46,626 bases of DNA, from the NCBI GenBank assembly GCA_031555145.1, contig JAVBUR010000057.1, forward strand, positions 1 to 46,626. Direction: 5' to 3'. This document shows positions 1-8,585 of this stretch, in pieces (the first letter of the stretch is position 1; each line of letters opens with the position of its first letter). The notes under the pieces are model-generated. The model saw nothing but the letters and a program-made list of their open reading frames with translations, was not told the DNA's origin and ran no database searches. The stretch comes from JAJDIA01 sp031555145. GTDB taxonomy: Bacteria; Bacteroidota; Bacteroidia; Bacteroidales; Tannerellaceae. Both the position numbers and the translations under genes were made by a program.

Positions 1-155
1 GACAGGAGGATGGGTGATGTTTATGCGCCGCGTCAGCGCCGCCGTAATTGCCCGACCGGCGGCGCGGACGCGGCGCCAGATGGCACATCCCGCACAAAAC
101 CGTGGGCTTGCACCCACGGCTACGAACACGATGCCCGTGACCGGGCATTCACCGC
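1..155. repeat. REP-like palindromic element, right-hand part
   Basis: This is a chain of small perfect hairpins. Bases 25-34 pair with 67-76 and 36-44 with 57-65, giving a GC-rich stem of 19 pairs with one mismatch. CCGTGGG/CCCACGG pair at 100-119 and ATGCCCG/CGGGCAT at 131-148. The stretch GGCTACGAACACG at about 118-130 also occurs at 2774-2786. The missing left half is present in the same orientation at the window end (46517-46626), which shares bases 1-46. A short apparent reading frame here looks spurious. Confidence 0.75.
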
Positions 156-176
156 CGCTTTCAAATTTTGTTGATA

Positions 177-197
177 TTGAAAGCACCTCGCTTTCAA
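177..197 (-). terminator. Stem-loop downstream of the TonB receptor gene
   Basis: TTGAAAGC (177-184) and GCTTTCAA (190-197) form a perfect 8-bp stem with a 5-base loop, about 60 bases past the stop of the minus-strand receptor gene. No strong U-tract follows, so it may be a processing or stability hairpin, or the outermost part of the repeat element. Confidence 0.45.
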
Positions 198-255
198 GTC
201 TGGTTGTATTTGATCCGCCACCTTCTGGTTGCAATGGAAGCTCCGGCTTGCCCGG

Positions 256-2559
256 TTAGTAGCTGATCCGACATCCGACGAAGTAGCTGCGGGGGATGCC
301 CGGGCCGTAGATGTAACCGGAGTCGCGGTTGGGGCCCTGGTCGAAGTCACTCTGGTAGGAGTCGAAGATGTTTTGCATACCGGCACTCAACTGAAGGGTA
401 ACCGATTGATAGATGGGTATATCGTAGGTTAGCTTTACATTCATATCGAAGAACTCGGGCGTCGTTTCTTCCCGGTCGGCGGGGATGTAACCTTTGAAGT
501 GTTGCATCAGCATGCTGCCGGTATAGGTGCCGGTGAGCGAAAAACTGAAACGTTTGGCCGGGGTGAAGGTGGACGTGAGGTAACCGTATACATCGGGTGA
601 ACGGAACATTTTCTTCTGTGCCGTGACGGTCTCACTCCAGGCTTCGGGCTCTTTGTAACGGCTGCGCTGAAGGGTGGCGCCGGCCTGTAGTTGCATCCAG
701 GCGTAGGCCATCTTGCCTTCGAGGTTGATCCCCATGACGTTGGCACCTTTGCCGTTGCGGCGTACGAGCAGGAGGTTGCCTTCGGCATCGCGTCCGTTTT
801 CTTCCAGGATGAATACGTCGCTGAGGTCGGTATAGAAACCTTCTACCAACAGGTTGGTCTGTACGGCACCGAAGCGGTGGTAGAAGTCGACGGAGGCGCT
901 AAGGCTCTGCGAGTTTTCTTCTTTCAGGTTGGGAGCAAGGGAGATCAACGCCACATCGCCGCCTACGGCCGTGATATGCAGGTCTTCATCGAATGCCTGC
1001 GGGGCACGGAAACCACTGGAGTAGGAGAGACGCATGTTGATATCTGCCGTCGGATTGTAACGCAGGTTGGCCCGGGGACTGAAGATCACGTGATCGATCA
1101 GGTTGTGCTTGTCGAGGCGGAAGCCTGCCAGGAAACTCCATTTGTCGTTTCGCCATTCGTTTTGCAGGAAGGTGCTACCGATGCGTGTCGTTTGTGCAAT
1201 GACGCGGTTGTAGCCGAGCATCTCGTCTTGCAGGTCGTCGTAGCTGAACTCCATCCCGCCGGTGAATTGCGCCGGCATAAAGAGACAGTTGTCGAAGTCG
1301 TACGAATACTGGCCGCCACCGATAAAGGTCAGGTCGGTCGTATTTCCGTAGGCATTGGGGTTATGTCCGGCGCCATAGTAGCTTTCGCGTTTGGTATATT
1401 GTGAAGAGGCATACAGGCTGGCGTGCTGTTTATAGTCTTTGGAGAAGAGGTCGAATTTGAGTCCTCCACCGTTGATGTTGTGTTCGGTCTGCTCGGTGAT
1501 ATCCGTCTGGTCGGGGGGGAGGTTGAGCAGGTTACCGCCGCGGCGGAATTCGGAGATACCGTGATATTCGAACGTCAGTTTGGAATACATGCCGGTCTTG
1601 ATGTACGAACGGAAACCGAGGGTCTTGGCATCCAGCTTACCCAGTTCGGTGAAGCCGTCGCCATCGTGGTCGTAGGCTGAGCGGTAGCGGTTCTGTCCGA
1701 AGACGTAGATGCCCGCTTTGTGATCGTCGGTCACGATGGAGGCGTTAATGGTGGTATTGTTGTCGGGACGGTCGCCACCGGTCATGGTGAGCGAGTGGGC
1801 GATCTGCGCCGAGTTACGCAACGGTTCCTTGGTGATGATATTGATCGTACCGGCGATGGCCGATGAGCCGAACAGGGCGGAACCGCCTCCGCGCATAACC
1901 TCTACGCGTTCAATCATATTGGCGGGGATTTGTTCCAGGCCATATACGCCGGTCAATGCGCTGAAGATGGGACGGCTGTCGAGCAATATCTGGGTGTAAG
2001 GGCCTTCAAGTCCGTTGATGCGCACTTGTTGGAATCCGCAGTTCTGGCAGTTGTTTTCCACACGTACGCCCGGTTGGAAGACGAGGCCGTCGGCGAGCGT
2101 GGTGGAGTTGGCACGTTCGAATGTTTTCGAGTCGAGCACGTTCACCAGTGAAGGAGCCAGGCGGCGGGTTGTCTCGTTACGGTTGGCCGATACTACCACA
2201 CCGTCGAGGGAGACGACATCTTCTATAGCATCGAAGTCCACTTCGAGGGTTTTACCTTTTTTGACGGTGATATTTTTCTCCATCGTCTTGTATCCGATCA
2301 TCTTCATCACGACCGTGAAGTTACCTTCGGGCAGGTTCTTGAGGTAATAATGGCCGGTGGCATCGGTGGTCGTACCGATGGTCGTCCCTTTCAGGAAGAT
2401 ATGCATGAATGCCATATGTTCGCCGGTCTTCTTGTCGATCACATGGCCGACGATATTGGCATCTGAGGGATTCAACGTCACTTCTCCTTCAGCACGGGTG
2501 GAAGGAAGCACACACCATAAGCAGCATACAAGCAGTATGCCTCTGAAAACTGATTTCAT
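256..2559 (-). CDS. TonB-dependent outer-membrane receptor
   Basis: The 767-residue product is a TonB-dependent receptor that takes up a ligand across the outer membrane using energy from TonB/ExbBD. A signal peptide covers about residues 1-23. A carboxypeptidase-regulatory-like domain (about 36-110: IVGHVIDKKTGEHMAF, GHYYLKNLPEGNF) follows, then the plug (about 125-245, with VVVSANRNE, RINGLEG, and VMRGGGSALFGSSAIAGTIN) and a beta-barrel ending in an aromatic residue (CRISY). The plug carries NNCQNCG, a Cys pair often seen in this receptor subgroup. At 767 residues it fits the siderophore/metal/vitamin type rather than SusC (about 1000). A small His-rich gene lies just upstream on the same strand, separated by a REP-like repeat. 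I suspect a metal or metal-complex substrate, but the sequence does not prove it. Confidence 0.9.
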   Translation of the reverse strand: MKSVFRGILLVCCLWCVLPSTRAEGEVTLNPSDANIVGHVIDKKTGEHMAFMHIFLKGTTIGTTTDATGHYYLKNLPEGNFTVVMKMIGYKTMEKNITVKKGKTLEVDFDAIEDVVSLDGVVVSANRNETTRRLAPSLVNVLDSKTFERANSTTLADGLVFQPGVRVENNCQNCGFQQVRINGLEGPYTQILLDSRPIFSALTGVYGLEQIPANMIERVEVMRGGGSALFGSSAIAGTINIITKEPLRNSAQIAHSLTMTGGDRPDNNTTINASIVTDDHKAGIYVFGQNRYRSAYDHDGDGFTELGKLDAKTLGFRSYIKTGMYSKLTFEYHGISEFRRGGNLLNLPPDQTDITEQTEHNINGGGLKFDLFSKDYKQHASLYASSQYTKRESYYGAGHNPNAYGNTTDLTFIGGGQYSYDFDNCLFMPAQFTGGMEFSYDDLQDEMLGYNRVIAQTTRIGSTFLQNEWRNDKWSFLAGFRLDKHNLIDHVIFSPRANLRYNPTADINMRLSYSSGFRAPQAFDEDLHITAVGGDVALISLAPNLKEENSQSLSASVDFYHRFGAVQTNLLVEGFYTDLSDVFILEENGRDAEGNLLLVRRNGKGANVMGINLEGKMAYAWMQLQAGATLQRSRYKEPEAWSETVTAQKKMFRSPDVYGYLTSTFTPAKRFSFSLTGTYTGSMLMQHFKGYIPADREETTPEFFDMNVKLTYDIPIYQSVTLQLSAGMQNIFDSYQSDFDQGPNRDSGYIYGPGIPRSYFVGCRISY

Positions 2560-2606
2560 ATAAATATTGGGTAGGTTTAATTAGTTGGATGAAAGTGATT
2601 TTGTGT

Positions 2607-2804
2607 ATGCCCGGTCACGGGCATCGTGTTCGTAGCCAGGGGTGTAAGCCCCTGGTAAGAGGGTTGATTGATGTTCTTGTGCCGCGTCAGCGGTACCGGT
2701 CTATTACATACGGCACCACTGACGTGGTGCGGTTGTTTATGGTACTTATCGCTTTCCAGGGGCTTACACCCCTGGCTACGAACACGATACCCCCGACGGG
2801 GTAT
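2607..2804. repeat. REP-like palindromic element, complete copy
   Basis: This complete copy is a mirror-arranged string of hairpins: ATGCCCG/CGGGCAT (2607-2624), CCAGGGG/CCCCTGG (2636-2655), CCGC-gtca-GCGG (2682-2693), CCAC-tgac-GTGG (2716-2727), CCAGGGG/CCCCTGG (2756-2775) and ATACCCC/GGGGTAT (2787-2804). The motif CGTGTTCGTAGCC flanks the inner arms on the left and its complement on the right. Compared with the copies at the window ends, the arms change in a paired way (CCAGGGG/CCCCTGG versus CCGTGGG/CCCACGG), so structure rather than sequence is conserved. It sits between two co-directional genes and would be transcribed if they form an operon. Confidence 0.8.
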
Positions 2805-2823
2805 TTATACCAAGATAGAAAAA

Positions 2824-3177
2824 TTAGCAAACAGGAGGCGCCCGGAGCAGGAATTGTCCCGGAACGGAAACCAGATGGTTGGGATATACCGGCGATTCGG
2901 TCAACGTGTTGACCGGTGTGGCAAAGAAGCTGAGTTGCAGTGCGTGCACCGCTCCGTCGCCGGCCGTGATGGTAGAAAGGACGTGGAAAAGTTGGATCTC
3001 AGACAGTGAAGCATGGTGGTGGCAGGTGCCGTCAGCCGTTTTGGCAAACGGGTGAGAGTGGACGATCGTCGTCCCATCCTCGATGTGCACATGTACGAAC
3101 ATCGTCACGATCCCGTAGTAGGTCATGAAGAGCAATGGTAGGAACCATTTGCTGAATGTGACGGCGCGTTGTTTCAC
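2824..3177 (-). CDS. Small His-rich exported or membrane protein
   Basis: The product has 117 residues and I do not recognise a named family with certainty. A hydrophobic segment at about residues 9-28 (WFLPLLFMTYYGIVTMFVH) is a signal peptide or membrane anchor. The next stretch is rich in His: HVHIED, HSHPF and CHHHASL lie within about residues 28-57, which suggests metal binding. The frame stops immediately before the REP-like element and the TonB receptor gene follows on the same strand, so the two may be co-transcribed. By context I infer an accessory protein for metal uptake or sensing. A good Bacteroidetes -7 box (TATCTTTG) lies about 30 bases upstream and supports this start. Confidence 0.7.
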   Translation of the reverse strand: MKQRAVTFSKWFLPLLFMTYYGIVTMFVHVHIEDGTTIVHSHPFAKTADGTCHHHASLSEIQLFHVLSTITAGDGAVHALQLSFFATPVNTLTESPVYPNHLVSVPGQFLLRAPPVC

Positions 3178-3208
3178 TGATGTATAGCTTGCTTGTGTAA
3201 ACCGGCGG

Positions 3209-3216
3209 CAAAGATA
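3209..3216 (-). promoter_or_regulatory. Bacteroidetes-type -7 box for the His-rich gene
   Basis: Read on the minus strand this is TATCTTTG, a match to the Bacteroidetes primary-sigma -7 consensus TAnnTTTG. It lies 32 bases upstream of the ATG at 3177. A TTCG about 17 bases further upstream is a weak candidate -33 box. Confidence 0.55.
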
Positions 3217-3306
3217 CGTCGAATGTTTCTACCCGAAGGCATGACGGACGCCCTTTTTATCTCCTGCCACCGCAATATACCTATATGTAGGTAGCTCAAT
3301 ACCCGA

Positions 3307-3335
3307 TTTAATGCCTGTTCCCCATAGGCATTAAA
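3307..3335 (-). terminator. uvrA terminator-like stem-loop
   Basis: TTTAATGCCT (3307-3316) and AGGCATTAAA (3326-3335) form a perfect 10-bp stem with a 9-base loop, 43 bases past the uvrA stop. The A/T-rich outer pairs give a short U-run on the transcript's 3' side. The product of this operon probably ends here. Confidence 0.6.
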
Positions 3336-3377
3336 GTCTTCCTTTTACGCGTGGGCAAACTATCCGTACCGGCGGGC

Positions 3378-6227
3378 TTACTCCAACTCCTTCTTCAGGA
3401 AGTCGGCAGTGAAGCCGGTACCGTTGGCAACCATGGCTTCGGGGGTGCCGGTGAAGAGGAGTTGACCGCCGCCGCGTCCGCCTTCGGGGCCCATGTCGAT
3501 GAGGTAGTCGGCACATTTGATGACATCCATGTTGTGCTCGATGACGATGATGGTATTACCTTTATCGACCAGCTTGTTCAGCACGCCCAGGAGCACGCGA
3601 ATGTCTTCGAAGTGGAGGCCGGTAGTAGGCTCGTCGAGTACATACAAGGTCTTGCCGGTATCTTTCTTCGCCAGTTCGGTGGCCAGTTTGACGCGTTGGC
3701 TCTCGCCGCCCGACAGGGTGGTGGAGGGTTGCCCCAGTTTGATATAGCCGAGGCCGACGTCTTGCAATACCTTGATCTTGGACAGGATGGTGGGGATGTT
3801 CTCGAAGAACTCTACCGCCATATTGATCGTCATATTCAGAATGTCGGCAATGGATTTGCCGCGGAACCGTACTTCCAGCGTCTCGCGGTTATAGCGTTTG
3901 CCGTGGCAATCTTCGCAGGGGACGAGCACATCGGGGAGGAAGTTCATTTCGATCGTCTTATACCCATTCCCCTTGCAAGTCTCGCAGCGGCCACCGGAGA
4001 CGTTGAACGAGAAGCGTCCGGGTTTGTATCCCCGCACCTTCGACTCGGGCAGGTCGACAAACAGGTTACGGATGTCGGCAAAGACACTCGTATAAGTAGC
4101 CGGATTACTACGGGGTGAGCGGCCGATCGGCGACTGGTCCACATTCACAATCTTGTCGATATAGTCAATACCCTCGATACTGTCGTAGGGGAGCGGGTCT
4201 TCGAGCGAGCGGTAAAAGTGTTGGCTGAGGATAGGTTGAAGCGTATGATTGACCAGTGACGACTTACCGCTACCCGATACGCCGGTGACGCAGATCAACA
4301 TCCCGAGCGGGAAGGTGACATCCACATTCCGCAGGTTATTACCCCGGGCGCCTTTGATGGTGATAAAAGTGCCGTTCCCTTTCCGACGTTCGGAGGGGAT
4401 GGCTATTTCTTCTTTCCCATTCAGGAAAGCGGAGGTGAGGGTATTGGCCTGTAGCATTTCCGCCGGTGTGCCGGCAAAGACAATTTCGCCGCCGAGCCGT
4501 CCTGCCCGGGGGCCGAGGTCGACCACGTAATCGGCGTTGAGCATCATATCCTTATCATGTTCGACCACGATCACGGAGTTGCCCGTATCGCGCAGTTGCT
4601 TGAGCGAATGGATCAGCCGTACGTTGTCGCGCTGATGCAGTCCGATACTCGGCTCGTCGAGGATATAGAGTACGTTCACCAACTGGCTCCCGATCTGTGT
4701 CGCCAGGCGGATACGCTGGCTTTCTCCACCGGAGAGGGTGGCGGAGGCACGGTTGAGCGACAGATAGTCAAGACCGACGTCGAGCAGGAAAGTGAGGCGT
4801 GAACGGATTTCTTTCAGTATCTCTATGGCGATCTGCCGTTGCTTGTCGTCGAGGCGATCTTCTACACCATCGAGCCAGCCGTGCAGCTCGGAGATATCCA
4901 TGGCGGCCAGTTCGGCGATATTCTTTCCGGCGATGCGGTAATGCAGGGCTTCCTGGTTGAGGCGTTGCCCACCACATTCGGGACAAGCGGTCATCTTGAT
5001 AAATTGCTCAGCCCATTTCTGTGCTGAGGCCGATGCTTCGCTGTCCTGCTGCATCAGGATATACTTGGCTACCCCCTCATAGGAAAGGAAGTAGTTGGAA
5101 TTACCCAGGGAGACGTTCTTGATCTGGAGGCGTTTGTCGGTGCCGTTCATGATCTCGTCCATCGCTTCTTCGGGTATGTCGCGGATGGGAGTCTTGATCG
5201 TCACGTCGTAATTTTCGCAAATGGCCTCGATCTGCCAGAAGAGGATGGTGTTCTTGTAACTCCCCAAGGCGACGATACCACCGCTGTAGATACTTTGCGA
5301 CGGATCGGGCACGATCTTTTCCATATCGAGCAGGTTCACCTGCCCCAGTCCCTTACACTTCGGACAGGCTCCCTGCGGGGAGTTGAACGAGAAGTTGTGG
5401 GGAGCCGGTTCGCTGTACGACAGTCCGGTGACGGGACACATCAGCCGGCGGCTGTAATGGCGTACCTCTTTGCTGTCGACATCCAGTACGAGCAGCAGGC
5501 CGTCGCCCTGCTTCATCGCCGTCTTCAGGCTTTCCTTGAGGCGGCGTTCGTCGGTGGCCGATACAATCATCTTGTCGATCACCACTTCGATGCTGTGCAT
5601 TTTGTAGCGGTCGAGTTTCATTCCGTGGATAATCTCTTTCAGTTCGCCGTCTACCCGGACGAAGAGGAAGCCTTTCTTGCGGATATTCTCGAACAATTCC
5701 TTATAGTGCCCTTTCCGGTTGCGGACGAGGGGGGCCAGGAGGAAGATCCGCTTTCCCATATATTGGTCGAGGATGAGTTCCACTATCTGCTCTTCGGTGT
5801 ATTTGACCATCTTCTCCCCGCTAAGGTAAGAATAAGCGTCCCCGGCGCGGGCGTAGAGGAGGCGGAGGAAGTCGTACACTTCCGTTGTGGTGCCGACCGT
5901 CGAGCGCGGGTTACGGTTTGTCGTCTTCTGCTCGATCGAGATCACAGGGCTGAGGCCGGTGATCTTGTCTACATCCGGACGCTCCATATTACCGAGGAAG
6001 TTCCGGGCATAGGCTGAGAAGGTCTCGATGTAACGTCGCTGCCCTTCGGCAAAGATGGTGTCGAACGCTAATGACGATTTCCCGCTTCCACTCATGCCGG
6101 TGATGACCGTCAGTTGGTTGCGGGGTATATCAATATCTATATTCTTCAGATTGTGTACGCGGGCGCCGAGTACCGAAATCAGCCCGCCTTCGAGTTGCTC
6201 CATTGCTTCTGTTCGTTCATTTGACAA
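3378..6227 (-). CDS. uvrA: Excinuclease ABC subunit A (UvrA)
   Basis: UvrA is the damage-recognition ATPase of nucleotide excision repair; it works with UvrB and then UvrC. Two ABC ATPase halves are visible. The first has Walker A GMSGSGKSS (about residues 44-52) and signature LSGGESQRIRLATQIG with YILDEPSIGLHQ. The second has GVSGSGKSS (about 650) and LSGGESQRVKLATE with YVLDEPTTGLH. The C-terminal zinc module is intact (CETCKGNG to CEDCHGKR). The first zinc module is not: the usual CxxC reads CPVT at about residue 263, paired with CPKC. A length of 949 is normal. It is the last gene of a minus-strand operon, and its start overlaps the lytic transglycosylase gene by 11 bases. Confidence 0.98.
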   Translation of the reverse strand: MSNERTEAMEQLEGGLISVLGARVHNLKNIDIDIPRNQLTVITGMSGSGKSSLAFDTIFAEGQRRYIETFSAYARNFLGNMERPDVDKITGLSPVISIEQKTTNRNPRSTVGTTTEVYDFLRLLYARAGDAYSYLSGEKMVKYTEEQIVELILDQYMGKRIFLLAPLVRNRKGHYKELFENIRKKGFLFVRVDGELKEIIHGMKLDRYKMHSIEVVIDKMIVSATDERRLKESLKTAMKQGDGLLLVLDVDSKEVRHYSRRLMCPVTGLSYSEPAPHNFSFNSPQGACPKCKGLGQVNLLDMEKIVPDPSQSIYSGGIVALGSYKNTILFWQIEAICENYDVTIKTPIRDIPEEAMDEIMNGTDKRLQIKNVSLGNSNYFLSYEGVAKYILMQQDSEASASAQKWAEQFIKMTACPECGGQRLNQEALHYRIAGKNIAELAAMDISELHGWLDGVEDRLDDKQRQIAIEILKEIRSRLTFLLDVGLDYLSLNRASATLSGGESQRIRLATQIGSQLVNVLYILDEPSIGLHQRDNVRLIHSLKQLRDTGNSVIVVEHDKDMMLNADYVVDLGPRAGRLGGEIVFAGTPAEMLQANTLTSAFLNGKEEIAIPSERRKGNGTFITIKGARGNNLRNVDVTFPLGMLICVTGVSGSGKSSLVNHTLQPILSQHFYRSLEDPLPYDSIEGIDYIDKIVNVDQSPIGRSPRSNPATYTSVFADIRNLFVDLPESKVRGYKPGRFSFNVSGGRCETCKGNGYKTIEMNFLPDVLVPCEDCHGKRYNRETLEVRFRGKSIADILNMTINMAVEFFENIPTILSKIKVLQDVGLGYIKLGQPSTTLSGGESQRVKLATELAKKDTGKTLYVLDEPTTGLHFEDIRVLLGVLNKLVDKGNTIIVIEHNMDVIKCADYLIDMGPEGGRGGGQLLFTGTPEAMVANGTGFTADFLKKELE

Positions 6228-7188
6228 CCCAGGCCGGGTTGTGTACCACGGTGTTCGGTGTCTTGTAATATAACTCTGTTTCTTGCGGTATGCTCAGTTT
6301 GAATGTCTTGCCGCCGGTTTCCAGCTTGCGGTCGCGCAGCCAGGGATTGAAACGTTTGAGGTCGGCATAGGTGATACCTTGTTGTTTGGCATAGTCGGCC
6401 AGGTCGAGGATGTTAGCCGATACTTCTTTCTCCACACACTCGATGGGTTTGTACAGGTTCTGTGCCCGGAGCACGAAGCCGTACTTGTAGGGATTTTCGA
6501 AGATCATCTTGATGGCGACAATGCGGTAGAAATAGCGGGTGGTTTCTTCTACCACCCAGAGGTCGAGCGAGGTGTCGGTCTGTTGCTTGGACAGTTCGCC
6601 GCTGATACGCCCCATGCCGGCATTGTAGGAGAGGGCTACATCTTCCCAACTGCCGTATTTGGCATACGCTTCCTTGAGGTAGCGGCAGGCTACGCGGGTG
6701 GCTTTCTCCACATGGCAGCGTTCGTCGACGGTCGGGGTGATGGTCAGCCCGAGTTGTTTGGCTGTCCCTTCCATCAACTGCCACATACCTACGGCACGGG
6801 CGGGCGACGTGATGCGCGGGTCGAGGTTGCTCTCGATCACGGCCAGGTATTTGAAGTCGTCGGGGATACCGTTCTCCTTCAGGATCGGTTCGATCACCGG
6901 AAAGTAACGGTTGGCCCGTTTGATATATAATAAGGTAGTCGAGTGGAAATAGGTGAACGAGGTCAACTCGCGGTCAAGCCCTTCCCGCATATTATAACGG
7001 GTCATATCGAATGTCTTTCCGCAGAAGGTGATCTCTGCCGGTATATCCGGCGAGACGGTCATGGCCGACACCACCGGTCGCTCTTCTTTCACTTGTTCGG
7101 CATCGCTCGAACCGATCATCACAAACGCTGCGAGGCATAAGGCCCCACCGGCTACGAAACTGAGAATATACTTACTGATTGACATCAT
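6217..7188 (-). CDS. MltD-like membrane-bound lytic transglycosylase
   Basis: This 323-residue enzyme should cleave the glycan strands of peptidoglycan and leave 1,6-anhydro-muramyl ends. It has an N-terminal signal/anchor (about 5-27). The SLT catalytic domain (about 88-230) carries the expected motifs: YLAVIESNLDP with the catalytic Glu, AVGMWQLMEGTAKQLGL, and ALSYNAGMGRI. A LysM-like module follows near the C-terminus (about 255-300: NILDLADYAKQQGITYADLKRFNP). The ATG overlaps the stop of the preceding gene in an ATGA arrangement, and its own end overlaps uvrA, so translational coupling along the operon is likely. Confidence 0.92.
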   Translation of the reverse strand: MMSISKYILSFVAGGALCLAAFVMIGSSDAEQVKEERPVVSAMTVSPDIPAEITFCGKTFDMTRYNMREGLDRELTSFTYFHSTTLLYIKRANRYFPVIEPILKENGIPDDFKYLAVIESNLDPRITSPARAVGMWQLMEGTAKQLGLTITPTVDERCHVEKATRVACRYLKEAYAKYGSWEDVALSYNAGMGRISGELSKQQTDTSLDLWVVEETTRYFYRIVAIKMIFENPYKYGFVLRAQNLYKPIECVEKEVSANILDLADYAKQQGITYADLKRFNPWLRDRKLETGGKTFKLSIPQETELYYKTPNTVVHNPAWVVK

Positions 7189-8513
7189 TGTGTGGATTTA
7201 GGCCGGAGGATATTGATGTCGCCCCGACGTTTATGTTTGCTTCCATCCGAGCCTTCGAATTCGATCACGTAGTAATAGACCCCTGCGGGGACATACTTGC
7301 CTCCCTTTTTACCGTCCCACGACTGATCGGGATTGGTCCAATGGAATATTTCGGCTCCCCAGCGGTTGAATATCCACCCCTTAAAGTGGTAGATAGACCG
7401 GTAGGTGACAAAGAACTCGTCATTGATTCCCGGCGATGATCCGGGCGAGAAGGCATTCGGGATCCAGATCTTGAAGTCGGCGATGGAGAAAGAGAAACTG
7501 TTGGACGTGTCCGTACATTTGCCCGAACGGTCGGAGACTTGCAGGGCGGCGCGGTATTTGCCGGCATTCTTAAATTCATAGTCGATCTCTTCACCCTTGA
7601 AGAGGAGCAGTTGTTCCTCTGTCCCGTCGGCTCTTTCCTTATAGATGGTCCAGGTGTACATGGCGGCTACCGGGTCATTGGCGTAGGCCGTGAACAGGAT
7701 ATCGGCGGGAGCCGACAGGGCATCGCCTCCGGTCATCTGATTGGGTGAGTCGGACGAAGAGAGTAGGGTCGTATCGGCATGTACTTCGATGGCGACGGCT
7801 GTGTAGTCGTCGGTCTGCATCGTTTTACCCACACCGAAATAGGTGGCGAAACTATCGCCGCTCAGTTTGACGGGCGTATCACATAGCGGGGCGGCGTAGG
7901 TGGTCGCAAATGGATCACCTTCCACTGTTTTTATTACATCCTCACGGCTAAAGCTGCGTTGGGTCTCATTCCATTGGAGGGAGGAGTAAGAAACGCTAAA
8001 GACACGGTTGACCGGCATGGGCGTCCCATTCGGGGCGTTGTACGACAATGGATCCATCGTCGCTGTTCCCGTCAGCCGGAAGGTTGAACAGGGATTAGTT
8101 CCCCCGTCTACCTGCAGGTTGCTGATGTCGAACGCATGCTGGCTATAGTCGATGATCCACACATAACGGGTCACCTGGTCGCTTTCCTGGACAAAGTAGC
8201 CATAGCCCTCTTCTATATTCCCGATAACAGATGTATTCCCTTGTTGCGTGGCCGTGATCTTTTCGGCGTCGAGCGCCCGCGTATTGTAGCGATACCATTG
8301 GTGGGAAGTGGAGGATGCAGCCGTATAACTGATCTCTACCCCGTCGGTCCCATACACCATGTACACTTCGATACGGTTGCGTGTATCATCGGTAGCGAGC
8401 AAGGGCGTCTTGCTTCCTCCCGTCACCTTATACTGGGCTGATAGCCCTTGTACAAGCAGGAAAAGACAGGCGACCACCGCCATCATACGATACTTTTTCC
8501 AATACATACACAT
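7185..8513 (-). CDS. Secreted protein with gliding-motility-type (T9SS type B) C-terminal domain
   Basis: The 442-residue product has a signal peptide (about 10-27, ending GLSAQ), a middle region with PKD/Ig-like character (FTAYANDPVAAMYTWTIYK, ending near residue 350) and a C-terminal domain of the gliding-motility-associated family (about 350-440). The latter shows IPNAFSPG, then FKGWIFNRWGAEIFHW, then PAGVYYYVIEFEG. In Bacteroidetes this tail is the type B sorting signal recognised by the type IX secretion system. Only the sorting signal is seen here; no T9SS core gene is in the window. It is the first gene of the operon with the lytic transglycosylase and uvrA. The ligand or function of the N-terminal part is not recognisable. 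Confidence 0.85.
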   Translation of the reverse strand: MCMYWKKYRMMAVVACLFLLVQGLSAQYKVTGGSKTPLLATDDTRNRIEVYMVYGTDGVEISYTAASSTSHQWYRYNTRALDAEKITATQQGNTSVIGNIEEGYGYFVQESDQVTRYVWIIDYSQHAFDISNLQVDGGTNPCSTFRLTGTATMDPLSYNAPNGTPMPVNRVFSVSYSSLQWNETQRSFSREDVIKTVEGDPFATTYAAPLCDTPVKLSGDSFATYFGVGKTMQTDDYTAVAIEVHADTTLLSSSDSPNQMTGGDALSAPADILFTAYANDPVAAMYTWTIYKERADGTEEQLLLFKGEEIDYEFKNAGKYRAALQVSDRSGKCTDTSNSFSFSIADFKIWIPNAFSPGSSPGINDEFFVTYRSIYHFKGWIFNRWGAEIFHWTNPDQSWDGKKGGKYVPAGVYYYVIEFEGSDGSKHKRRGDINILRPKSTQ

Positions 8514-8526
8514 CCTAATTAGCTTC

Positions 8527-8563
8527 CAAAATTAGTTATTTATACGGACATACACTATCTTTG
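8527..8563. promoter_or_regulatory. Divergent promoter region
   Basis: Two -7 boxes of the Bacteroidetes type face away from each other. TATCTTTG on the plus strand at 8556-8563 serves the LysM gene at 8586. TAATTTTG on the minus strand at 8534-8527 serves the sorting-domain gene starting at 8513. The upstream boxes are weak (TTAG at 8532-8535 for the plus strand). The two promoters overlap and may compete. Confidence 0.55.
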
Positions 8564-8585
8564 CCCCAAATATTCCTATCAGCCG

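Noticed and set aside
14..259. Short open frame across the repeat at the window start (and a similar one near 2668-3009)
   Set aside because: Both are translations of the palindromic repeat; their shared words reflect the DNA repeat rather than a protein.
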